A DNA stretch of 64,000 nucleotides from G963663495 sp963663495 (GTDB lineage: Bacteria > Bacteroidota > Rhodothermia > Rhodothermales > Bin80), in assembly GCA_963663495.1 (NCBI GenBank), contig OY760427.1, positions 5,084,001 through 5,148,000 on the forward strand, in the 5' to 3' direction. A program made the position numbers and the translations under genes. A model generated the notes under the pieces. That model saw only the letters and a program-made list of their open reading frames with translations, was not told the DNA's origin and did not search any database. Below, piece after piece: positions 1 to 9,400 of this stretch; the first letter of the stretch is position 1; every line of letters begins with the position of its first letter.

Positions 1-591
1 GAACAGTTTGCCAACCTGCTGAATCAAGTCCCTGCGGGTCGTAGCATTTTTGTAAACACTGCGAGCGCTAGCGCCCCGTTTATTCCGGCCCTCAGTAGCC
101 CGGGGGCCATCGTCATTACTGCCACGCGCACGGCCTCGCAGGCCAATCAGACGATCTTCCCCGAATATTTCGTTGATGCACTGGCAAATCCGGCGGCAGA
201 CCTTGATAAGGACGGCGGACTTTCTGTTCGCGAGGCGTTCCGTTTTGCATCGGAACACACAGCGGCAATGTTCGAAGCATCCGGGCATCTTGCGACTGAA
301 CACAGTTTGCTTGAGGATACGGGAGACGGCACCGGTTACCGCGCACGGGACTTAGATGAACACGGCGAAGGAAAACTTGCAGCTGTGACCTATTTATCGC
401 GTCAATCAGCAACTACTGCCACTACCTTTGCTTCACCCTTAGAGGCCGACAAGAACAGACTCCTAAGAGGTATTGCCGGGCTGATAGCACGCAAGTCTAC
501 GCTCACGAGTGAGCAGTACTATACGGACCTTGAGCAGTTGTTTGTGGCTCTTGCGCGCCTGAATGATAAGATAGACAGTACCAGCCAGTGA
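1..591 (+). CDS. Caspase-like / C13-type peptidase-family protein, 3' part
   Basis: The frame is open from base 1, so only the last 196 residues are in the window. They match by eye the C-terminal pattern of bacterial caspase-like/legumain (C13)-type proteins: a strand ending in FVNTASAS, then a SSPGAIVITATR strand, a PEYFVDAL helix, an EF-hand-like DLDKDGGLSVREAF loop and a TEHSLLEDTGDGTG loop. The catalytic His/Cys region would lie upstream and cannot be checked. The tail after residue 125 is Ala/Thr-rich and helical. Family membership comes from remembered patterns, not a search. No partner gene is visible, because mobile DNA begins about 330 bases downstream. Confidence 0.6.
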   Translation, partial: EQFANLLNQVPAGRSIFVNTASASAPFIPALSSPGAIVITATRTASQANQTIFPEYFVDALANPAADLDKDGGLSVREAFRFASEHTAAMFEASGHLATEHSLLEDTGDGTGYRARDLDEHGEGKLAAVTYLSRQSATTATTFASPLEADKNRLLRGIAGLIARKSTLTSEQYYTDLEQLFVALARLNDKIDSTSQ

Positions 592-924
592 GAGCCAATG
601 TGCGTATACCGTGCGGGAGGGATGGACTAGTCACAGCGAAGGCCTTAGCCTGCCGACCGCATGGCTGAACTCTTGCCCCATCGTTGGAAAGCTAGGCGGG
701 AATTGCAGTAAGCTACCCTCAAGAAAGCGGCATAGGAATTGCTAGACGGGCGCCCCGGGTCATCAGATTGATCCGTGTACGGGTCTGCGAACACGCTGTC
801 AGGTACTTGACCCCTGCACACCCAACCGACGCCAGCCTATTAACCTTCGGACCGCGGTCTAACTTACTCTAGTTGAGAGAGCAAATGCCCTTATCAATAT
901 GTATTTCACCGGACGGATACTTTT
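592..924. other. Intergenic stretch with no recognised gene
   Basis: These 333 bases separate the caspase-like gene from the first mobile element. I see no convincing reading frame, hairpin terminator or RNA gene. The last eight bases (917-924, ATACTTTT) are the left target-site duplication of the element that follows. Confidence 0.6.
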
Positions 925-1575
925 GGGAGTTATATGGCTGAGTGCCACGCGTTTTCGCAGGAGTAACTTTTTGTGCTTTGGTGGTGCAGACAGGATGGCT
1001 TTCGCCAGTTTTTCATAATCAGTTCCCGCTTTTCACGAAAACATTGCAATTATTTCAAATAACTCAACACGTGGGTACGCATGCTATATAATTTCCATAC
1101 ATTAGGGAGTTGTATACCACAGTGCGATGCCTGAAACGGTTAGTGCATACCGCAATATCACATACAGGCTGTTGCCCGGAAGTCGGAGTAACGCCAAGCA
1201 CCTTGCTGGATTAGCGGGTGCGTGTAGGTTTGTGTGGAATGCCATCCTCGCAGAGCAGAGCGAGGCGTACAAGAAAGCGAAAGAGGCTGGAGAGAAGCCG
1301 CCCTCGGTAAGCTTCTTCTCGCTGGGGAAGCGGTTCACGGCGCTGCACCGTACGGTCGAGTGGCTACCTGAATACTCCTTTGGTGTCGTTAGATACCCAT
1401 TGAAATATCAGGCGGAGGCGGCGTGCCATTCCTTGTTGGCTGAAAATCCGGTCGGTGCCGGCTGGAACGGCTATAATGTACAGATTCTGCGCTCATCCTG
1501 ACACCCCTGATTGTAGTTCTGATCAAAGAATTATGGGCTTTTGCAGCGGTTATCAAGCCCGCAAGTATCTGCCGC

Positions 1576-2955
1576 GTGATTTACGGTGTCGTTGCCGTGT
1601 TGCAGGCAGATTCAGGCGCGTTTCTCCTTACTGAACAGCCTATATGAGCCCTTTTTGCACGCGCTGACACCGCGGTAGCGGATTCATGCGTACCATCTGC
1701 AGGTATGCTAACCTTCCACGCGGGTGTAACGACCTAAACGCGCCAATCCTATCATCCAATACCGCACGCATCGTACCACGATCGAACTCCTGTTCCGGCA
1801 GTAGGCAGTCTTATTGGCAGGACTGATCACGGTACGCGTGATTTACGGCCTCGTTGGCGCGTTTTCGGCGGTTTTGGGTGCTATTCAGTCCGGTGAACAT
1901 CTGAGAACAGCCCTTTTGGGCGCTCCGATACGGCTTTGGCTGGGGCATGCGTGTCCTCCGCTCATGGCGAGTGACGCGTTACATCGTCTACAGAGGCCTT
2001 ACACCGCGCCTCTATAGCGCTATTACCCCCTAATTGGCGGCCGAACCTGTCACATAGCACGATCCAGCACCCATTATCGCACGCACCGTGGCATTGCACG
2101 ACCGTATCCATCTTTCAGCATATACTATCGCTGCGGTGCTGTACGCGTTTCTACAGTAGAGCTGCTTACAGCTTCGGTGGTTTGTCCAGGATAATATTGT
2201 CCTGCTTAACGACTCCACCTCACTAATTGACCTGCACGCATGATTTACGGCCTCGTTGGCGTGTTGCAGGCAGATTCAGGCACGTTTTTCCTTACTGAAC
2301 AGCCTATATGAGCCCTTTTGCACGCATGCACACCGTGGTAGCGGCTTCAAACGTGCCATCTGCAGGCATCGTGGACAGCCACGCGTGTATGTAGCAACGT
2401 AAACCCGTCAATCCTACCAACCACGCTACGATGCACCCTCCAATTCCGCACGCATCGTACCACGACCGAACTCATGTTCCGGCAAGCACTTATGGATCGT
2501 ACGCGCTGCAATAATGCTGATGATAATTACGACACCTTCCTGGTACAGGGTAGTCTTTTCACATTCGCCTTGGCTCCCTTGATGACTACCCCTCCGCGCA
2601 CAGCCGTAGGCTCCTTATTGGCCGGATAGATCACCGTACGCGTGATCTACCGCCTCGTTGGCATGTTTTCGGCACATTTGGACCCCATTTAGCCCGCTTA
2701 CCGTCTGATGAGAGCCCTTCTGGGCCCTCCGATACGGCTTTGGCGGGGACATGCGTGCCCTCCAGATACATCTCCGCCTGCTCCGCTTATCGCGAAGTGA
2801 CACGTTACATCGTCTACGGAGGCCTTACACTACGCCTCTATAGCGCTGTTACCCCCTAAGTGGCAGCCGAACCCGTCACACAGCACGATCCTGCCCCCAT
2901 TATCGCACGCATCGTGGTACTGTACACGCTTCTACAGTAGAACTGCTTGTAGTTC
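1576..2955. repeat. Imperfect tandem repeat inside the IS256-like element
   Basis: Segment A (about 1576-1805) recurs at about 2236-2478, and segment B (about 1810-2195) recurs at about 2613-2955, giving an A-B-A'-B' order. A 20-odd-base core around CGTGATTTACGGCCTCGTTG appears near 1576, 1840, 2238 and 2646. B' runs into the 3' end of the transposase gene and B ends in a degraded version of the same 3' end. The non-coding block therefore probably arose by duplicating the transposase end of the element. I see no credible gene in it; the short frames at 1814-2017 and 2615-2803 are in diverged repeat copies. Confidence 0.65.
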
Positions 2956-4170
2956 CGGCAGGTGGTCTGCACAGGGTAGGATCTTCATGCTCCATGTCTC
3001 CGACTCCCTATTGGCCATGGCTGCCCATCGTTGACGTTGACTCGAATTCATCCAACGCGCGACATTCCGGCATCGTTGAGCAATCAAACTGTTCAGGTTC
3101 TCCATGATGTTATTGGTCTGCAAACTGCGTCCCAGTTCCTCCGCCACCCCCAGTCTATGGAGCGTCAAAGTCTCTTCCAACCCCTCAGACAAGCTGTTCG
3201 ATGCCTTGGGATGGGACTCCTTCAACCCCTTTTTTATGCTCAGAAGCGCCTCCTTTGCCTTGTCGTAATTCGGCTCGTCGTACGCCTGCTGCAACTCCCC
3301 CCGAACCCGCACCTTTTCGTCCTCTTTCTCAATGTAACTCACCACATTCTCTCGCTTATGCCAAGTACACCGCTGTACCTGTGCCTTATCACCAAATACC
3401 GCTTTCACCGCCTTCCGGAGCCCTTTGGAACCATCTAAGATGACCAAAAGCCCCTTATCATACCGCAGCCCGCGATCAATCAAATCCTGCAGCAGCCCTT
3501 GTACCGCCTCGGCGTTCTCTGTCGCCGTCTCCACCATCCCTACTACTATCTTCTCGCCCTTATCCGTAATCCCTACACAAATCAATACCTGCACCCCCTG
3601 AAAGTACTTGCCGTCCAGCAGCAACGCTACAAACGTGTTCTCCGCCAAGTTACGCTCCTCCTGCTCCTTCAATACCTGTGCACTGTAACTCTTGTACTTG
3701 CGACTGATTGAGGAAGCGCTCAATCCAAAACTGCCAACAAACTCCGTTGCCACCTTCTTGTAGTTCCGCTGGCTAATACCATACACAATTTTCCGGGCGA
3801 TACGCTTCACCATATTCGGATTCGGCTTGTGCAACAATTTGTAGGTCTCCAGAGGACGCGCTTTACCCTTCACCCGGTCCTGTACACGCGGCACACTCAC
3901 CTTTACCCGCTCATCTCCAATCATGATAGAGCCCGGTCTGCTCCCCCACCGCTCGTACCGCCCCTTGTGCTGCTTATTGTTGTCGCGCTTTCTGCGCACA
4001 CCGCAGAGAGACTTTACCTCGGCTTCCATGACCGCAAGAAAAAACGCCAGTTGCATCGTGCCAAGATGCTCTACTAACAGCTTCAGGGAATCAATCCCCG
4101 TGTCTAGTATCTTCTGGAGACCCTCCGGTAGTGTGCCGGGGTTTTCTATCTGCATGACATCTTTGGACAT
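2932..4170 (-). CDS. IS256-family (mutator-type) transposase
   Basis: The 412-residue DDE transposase has the normal IS256 length. Visible parts are an N-terminal helical region, the RYERWGSRPG/VPRVQDR segment typical of the DNA-binding part, and the first catalytic Asp in LLLDGKYFQG. The second Asp is in VILDGSKGLRKA, followed by the conserved QRCTWHKRENV motif, with the final Glu in TNNIMENLNSL. All key residues are present, so it should be active. The start lies 3 bases after the stop of the upstream gene 4174-5235 (TGA-CCT-ATG), which implies one message and coupled translation. It sits inside clean inverted ends with a 9-bp duplication. Confidence 0.92.
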   Translation of the reverse strand: MSKDVMQIENPGTLPEGLQKILDTGIDSLKLLVEHLGTMQLAFFLAVMEAEVKSLCGVRRKRDNNKQHKGRYERWGSRPGSIMIGDERVKVSVPRVQDRVKGKARPLETYKLLHKPNPNMVKRIARKIVYGISQRNYKKVATEFVGSFGLSASSISRKYKSYSAQVLKEQEERNLAENTFVALLLDGKYFQGVQVLICVGITDKGEKIVVGMVETATENAEAVQGLLQDLIDRGLRYDKGLLVILDGSKGLRKAVKAVFGDKAQVQRCTWHKRENVVSYIEKEDEKVRVRGELQQAYDEPNYDKAKEALLSIKKGLKESHPKASNSLSEGLEETLTLHRLGVAEELGRSLQTNNIMENLNSLIAQRCRNVARWMNSSQRQRWAAMANRESETWSMKILPCADHLPELQAVLL

Positions 4171-4173
4171 AGG

Positions 4174-5235
4174 TCAGTTATCGTTTGTCTGATTGATGGA
4201 AGGAAACAATGCTGATCGCATCGCTGGAAGATACGCAGCGCGGGGCAATCTTCGCATGTGTGACTCTATCTCAAGAAGCAACAACGCCAGACAAGCACGG
4301 CGTTTGTCTGGCGGCATCCACAAGCGAACATCGCGTAGTCGCCGCACCAGCTTCTTGGAGACATGGGCCACACAACGAGTACTTCGAAGGCTCGGACTCA
4401 ACTGTTCATACAGTCCTGTCCGGTGCAGTGTCAGCGTCCTATCCAGACCCCGCAAGAGCCACCGGGCCGCAGACCGGTTACACACCAAAAGGTCCGTATG
4501 GATCTGCATCAACGCTGCATGCGCCACCTTCGGATCCGGCACGGCGAAAGCACGCGTGATCGCCCCCCGAATGTGCCGCCCGTCCTGCTCGGACAGATAA
4601 CTCACTACACGCGTGCGCTTGTGCATCTGGCAGTGTTGCTGCTGCATACCGGTACCCAAGCACTCTTGCAGTACGCCGGTCAGCGAGGTCACATCAGGAG
4701 TGATGCAGAAGAGCCCCCGATCTGCGCACAAACCGCGCTCCAACAAGCCTTGTAACAAGTGTTGCACGCGCTCCGCATCGTGCAACGGAGCCTCCACAAA
4801 GCCCAGAATGCGCCGATAACCCTCAATGGTAGCGGCCATGCACACGACTATGGGTCGCCCCCACACTTCCATGGCATCAAGCCAAAGGATTACGTGCTCT
4901 TCTTCACACAACGGGCGCGTATCAAACACCTGCCGCGCCTGCTCGCACGCCGCAGCATCATCATCGTACCCCAATGCCAAGCCTCCCGGAGACTCCAGAG
5001 ACTCCGGAGCACGGACGCTATTTTCCTCCTCGGAAGGTGCTTCTGCCAACTGCTCCCCAGTGCCGTCTGGAGCCGCATTATCCGACGGAAGCATAACATC
5101 CTCTTCCAGACTAGACGTCAACTGCTGCACACACTGGGTGAGGTGCCGCAACAAGTCAAATTGCAGCTGCCGACCGGACGCGCCGGTATGACGCAGCCCC
5201 TGAATGAGCTGCGATAAATCATCTGATAAACTCAT
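4174..5235 (-). CDS. Catalytically degenerate IS256-transposase paralogue, possible accessory protein
   Basis: This 353-residue protein is encoded directly upstream of the transposase on the same strand. Residues about 115-350 align collinearly by eye with the transposase catalytic domain: WLDAMEVWGRPI against LLDGKYFQGVQV, QHLLQGLLERGL against QGLLQDLIDRGL, HCQMHKRTRVVSYL against RCTWHKRENVVSYI, and LDRTLTLHRTGL against LEETLTLHRLGV. The first Asp is kept. The second (DGSKG) aligns with PDVTS, and the Glu of IMENLN aligns with Ala (VAHVSK), so the DDE triad is broken. The DNA-binding middle of the N-terminal half is replaced by an acidic, probably disordered stretch (about residues 45-105). 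The frame is intact over 1 kb, which argues against simple decay. A regulatory, structural or inhibitory role in transposition is inference. Confidence 0.75.
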   Translation of the reverse strand: MSLSDDLSQLIQGLRHTGASGRQLQFDLLRHLTQCVQQLTSSLEEDVMLPSDNAAPDGTGEQLAEAPSEEENSVRAPESLESPGGLALGYDDDAAACEQARQVFDTRPLCEEEHVILWLDAMEVWGRPIVVCMAATIEGYRRILGFVEAPLHDAERVQHLLQGLLERGLCADRGLFCITPDVTSLTGVLQECLGTGMQQQHCQMHKRTRVVSYLSEQDGRHIRGAITRAFAVPDPKVAHAALMQIHTDLLVCNRSAARWLLRGLDRTLTLHRTGLYEQLSPSLRSTRCVAHVSKKLVRRLRDVRLWMPPDKRRACLALLLLEIESHMRRLPRAAYLPAMRSALFPSINQTNDN

Positions 5236-6309
5236 AAGTGATCATGGATCCGTATGGTGAAAAGGCTTAGGAAACCCAAGCCAACACCGAACCAATAATC
5301 ACTTTTTCAGCCAACAAGGAATGGCACGCCGCCTCAGGCGGATGCATGGAAGGCATTCTTCAAGGAGGGTAAGAGAAGACCGAGATTCCATTCCAGACGT
5401 GGTAGTACGCCTTCGTTTACGATCCCGGATAACGTAAGGGTTCGGGATGGCAAGCTGTATATCCCGAAAGTGGGATATATGGCGCTCCGCAGGCGGGGAG
5501 ACAACCCGTACCCTGATGGTATACCCGTCAAAGCCACTGTAAAGAAGAACGCCGGCAAAGGGTATGCTGTCATCTGCTACAAGATGGAGGCACCTGCTAA
5601 TAGAGGGTACCGGCGGTGCTGTAGGCATTGACCGTAATTGCGGGCAGGTCGCTATGGTCTCCACAGAGGGCGATACAAGCATTATCAGACAACCGGATAC
5701 CAAGCGTCTTGATGCCAAGTTGAAGCGGCATCAGCGAAGACTGGCGAGACAGAAGAAAGGCTCCAACCGTCGTAACAGGCGGAAGCATAGAATCGCCCGC
5801 ATGCAGCGCAAGCGTGCTAACGTCCTCAAGAATGCGAACCACCAGGTAAGTCGCAGTATTGCCAATCGCTCCTCAACGGTGATACTGGAGGACCTGAAGA
5901 TCAAAGCGATGACACGTTCAGCTAAGGGGACGATGGAGAGCTTTGGTACAAACGTCAGACAGAAGTCTGGCCTCAACCGTGAGATACTGCGAACAGGTTG
6001 GGGCCAGCTGGATCAGATGCTGGGCTATAAGTGCCGCAAGGTGATAAAGGTTACCGCTGCCTATAGCAGTCAGCGGTGTTCTGTGTGTGGGCACACAGAA
6101 GCGAGTACCCGTAAGACACAGAGCAAATTCACGTGTATGTCCTGTGGACATGCGGATCATGCAGACCTGAATGCGGCTGCAAACATACTGGCCTCCGGGA
6201 TTGGGGCTTCTGCACGGCGAGGGGCGTTCGGGTTACCGACCCCTATGACCCGTGAAATTGATACTAGTGCCTCACTGTGTACAGTTGGTCATTCGCGAAT
6301 ATAATTCCC

Positions 6310-6437
6310 ATACTTTTCATGCGCAACAACATAACTGACGTCTATATTCTCCGCGCGCAGATATCGCAAACAAAGAATTTCAGAATTATGTACATTTTGC
6401 GAACATGGTGGAGTAGTGAACCGCAGGAGACAAAAAA
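6310..6437 (+). promoter_or_regulatory. Upstream region of giant gene 1
   Basis: About 55 bases before the start resemble the equivalent part of the leaders of paralogues 3-5: GCAGATATCGCAAAC, then AATTATGTACATTTTGCG, then AACATGGTGGAG. TACATTTTG at 6391-6399 is one mismatch from the Bacteroidota -7 consensus TAnnTTTG, and GGAG lies 9 bases before the ATG. The rest of the long leader found at the other paralogues is missing, because the tnpB-carrying element inserted at 6310. The promoter call is tentative. Confidence 0.3.
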
Positions 6438-9400
6438 ATGAAGAAGCTGTTACGCGCCGGCCGTGCTGACAACTTTTGTAGGGCGGCATCAGTTGTGGTT
6501 GGGGTGCTCTGTGCGGCGGCTGTACCGCATGTGGTTAGTCAGACGTTGGAAGAAATCCACGCCGGCGTTACCCTACCACTGCAGGGTGAGGTATGGACCA
6601 ATCCGCATGCGGATGAAAGCTACGGAGGAATAGAGCGGCACCTGAGAGAAGCGCAGGTATCCGACACGTTGGAGGCGGAATGTGTAAGCAATCTGGAGGC
6701 AGCGGACGGTGTTGCGGCGCTTTGTACTGCACTCGGAGGGTGGATACCGTACACACATGCATGGGTCTCAGGGGGCCGGTTCGTGGCCGCAGCTGATCAC
6801 TCGACAGGGTTTTCCGGTTATTACGGGGTTCATACTGAGGAGAAAGAGAACGGGGCACTTGCGCGGCACTCCGGGTGGCTGCGTGATGCGCGGGTTGGAG
6901 GGTATCCGGTGGGTAAAGGCTTAACTGAGGCAGCATTTGATGAGAAACAGGAAGACTTGGCAGGATTCGGGGAGAGGGTCAACCTTGTCCCGGACGCCGG
7001 CCTGATAGACCAGGACATTCGCGTGGAGGTCAGCATCACCTCTGAACAATCTGTAGGTACCAGTACCCCCTCCGCGTTTCGGAATGAGAGATGTCTCATT
7101 CCGGGGGGGCGGGGTGTTGCAGCATTTTGTCCCGAAGGCTCTATACCACAAACCCTTGCTCTGCGTATTTTTACGACCGATGGCACCCCGTTTTCTACTA
7201 CCCGCGATATCACCTTTCAAGTATCGATTAGCGGCACGGCGACGCCCGGTCTGATCGTAAACGGTATGCCCGTGGCCTCGGGTACTGATTATCAGACTAT
7301 TGATCCATTCAAGATCACCGTTCCTAGGGGGATGAGCAATGCCTCCGAATCCTTTGGGGTTGAGATATATGACGATAACCTGGCAGAAGACGTTGAAACG
7401 ATCGTATTCGCTAGCACACCCGAAGGAACAACGACTTCCAATCCGAATGCTGCGACCCTTTACATACTAGACAACGACAATCTGCCGTATCTGATCATTT
7501 CGGATTTTATCCACGCGGTTGATGAATGCGATGCCCGAGTTTCAGTACCTATTGACCTGATAGGAAGCTCAACGCAGGATGTCACCGTACTGGTTCATAC
7601 AGCCCCGGTCGGAATCACTACGCCGAGACAAGATACCGGTTCGGCAACGGCAGATGTTGACTACACATCCGTCGTGAACCAACCCTTCACGTTCACGCCC
7701 AACGGGCAGAAGCAACAGAACGTGGACATTAGTATAGTGGCAGATGGGATTCCAGCGGGGGAGCCGGGCGAGCATGCCAGGGAATACTTTGCTGTGCAGA
7801 TGACTTCTGAGACAAATGCCAGGTTTCTCCCCGACCCCAATGATCCCGGCAGGACATTGGACCACGCACTGGTGCAAATTAATGATGAGAGTTGCCCGGA
7901 AAATATTCCTATGATCTCAATTGGAGGCGGACCGGATGTCACCGAGGGAGAGGAAGCTACCTTCACCATCACAGCAAATCCAGTCCCTACCACTACTCTC
8001 ATGGTCACACTTGATGTCGCACAGTCAGGAGATTATGTAGCTGACGATGACTTGGGCACAAAGATGGTACAGGTCCCGAGTGGCACGAAAACGTACACGG
8101 TGGGCACCATATCGGACAATGTAGACGAGCCACCCGGCTCGGTAACGATAACGTTGAAGGATGGTACGGGATACACGGTGGCTCCCTCACCTGACCATGA
8201 GGCCAGCGTTGCTATTCGTGATGATGATATACCGCACCGCATAGGTTTGGCCAGCTCATCAGTCCTGGTTTCTGAGGGTGCGGGGCCGGCGAAGTTCCGG
8301 GTAAGACTCAACAGGCAAAGCGATACTGCTATCACGGTCCGTTACCGTACGCAGGATGGTGCAGCGACGATGGGTGCAGATTATGAGCAGACAAGCGGCG
8401 TACTGACATTCGCTGCAGGCGAACTGGAGAAGCCGGTATTGGTACAGATCATTGATGACGCATTGCACGAGGAAGACGAGACATTCACGCTGGAGCTCGC
8501 GGACGCGCAGGGGGCGGAGCTGGGTGCCGCAATAGGCCGGGCCACGATCACGGACAACGATGCTGCCCCGACCATCAGCATCGCGCCTGCAGCTTATGTA
8601 CGCGAAGGAGGTACCGCAAATGTCTACCTCAGTCTGAGTAACGCCAGCTCACGGTCTGTCATGGTGCCCTACAGCACAGATGATGTGACGGCGACAGCCG
8701 GAAAGGACTATGTGAAGGTGAGCGTCGGATTGATGACGATTGAGCCTGGCGATACGGGGACGGTAATACAAGTTCAAACTCAAGACGATGCAGTGCACGA
8801 GGGTAGGGAGGCCTTCCTGGTACAGTTTGCTGGTGGCGGCCAGACCACGGTGACGATACTGGACAATGATCGTCTGCCACAGCTTTCCATAGGCGATGCG
8901 ACGGTATCGGAAGATGGAGAGCGTGCAGAGCTTACTGTATCGCTGAGTGGTACGAGCGCAGCACGTGTAGGGGTGGCATATGCCACCCACGATGGTACGG
9001 CAGAGGCGGGGGTGGACTACACACGCACGCTTGGCACGCTGGTGTTTGCACCGGGGGAGACGGTGAGATATGTATGGGTACCGGTAGCACGTGATGATGT
9101 GGTAGAGGAAGACGAGGGATTGGTAGTAAGGTTGAGCGCACCAGAGCATGCCGCGCTGCTAGATGCGGAGGGGGGTGTAACGATAAAGGATGATCCTATA
9201 GAGGTCAGCATCTTTGATGGGTCAGAAATGGAGAATTCGGAGGAGTTGGTGATGCCAGTACGGCTAAATTTTGGTAGCACCAAGGTGGTATCGGTGCAGT
9301 TTGAAGTGACAGGAGGCACGGCAACATTGGATGTGGACTATGATGCGACTGAGGGATTGATAGTATTTGAGCCGGGCAGTACAGATGCGCAAGTAAGGAT

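Larger units (their letters stand above)
1417..5333 (-). mobile_element. IS256-family element with two transposase-like genes, 3.9 kb
   Basis: The near-perfect inverted ends are 1417-1446 (starting GGCGGCGTGCCATTCC) and 5304-5333. They are flanked by a perfect 9-bp target duplication TCAGGCGGA (1408-1416, 5334-5342). The uninterrupted site is visible in the second tnpB copy near 13516. A duplication of 8-9 bp fits IS256. At 3,917 bp the element is far longer than a usual IS256 (about 1.3-1.5 kb). It holds a transposase (2932-4170), a second transposase-like gene (4174-5235) and about 1.5 kb of internally repeated non-coding DNA (1447-2931). Confidence 0.88.
1127..6304 (+). pseudogene. tnpB: tnpB (RNA-guided nuclease of the IS200/IS605 type), split and frameshifted
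   Basis: The N-terminal part is at 1127-1416 and the rest at 5343-6304; joining across the 9-bp duplication restores the codon in the QADAWKAFF segment. The C-terminal part shows the RuvC-like site GIDRNCGQVA, the ILEDLKI glutamate, a four-Cys zinc finger (CSVCG...CMSCG) and the final HADLNAA aspartate. Besides the IS256-like insertion there is a one-base frameshift near 5600, where the frame reaches a stop at about 5635 while the RuvC part lies in the next frame. The reconstructed protein would be near 417 aa, normal for TnpB. The stop codon lies only 5 bases inside the element's right end, the place where an omega-RNA would end. The gene is inactive as it stands. Confidence 0.85.
925..6309. 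mobile_element. TIR element with 8-bp target duplication carrying tnpB (IS1595-type ends)
   Basis: The left end at 925 begins GGGAGTTATAT. The right end, read inward from 6309, begins GGGAATTATAT. Both sides are flanked by the same 8 bases, ATACTTTT (917-924 and 6310-6317), a target duplication of the size IS1595-family transposases make. The left end also closely resembles the left end of the IS1595-family element at 62539 over about 30 bases. Inside are a short module (925-1096) whose right part is an inverted, diverged copy of an IS1595-type end, a second GGGAG end at 1105, and then tnpB. Removing the inner IS256-like insertion and its duplication (3,926 bp) leaves 1,459 bp. No transposase for these ends is encoded here, so it is probably mobilised in trans. 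A truncated second copy starts at 11085. Confidence 0.75.

Noticed and set aside
592..924. Possible tRNA or small RNA in the first gap
   Set aside because: No cloverleaf or clear hairpin could be made by eye.
1814..2017. Short frames in the IS256-like non-coding block
   Set aside because: The homologous second repeat copy does not keep the frame, so coding is unlikely.
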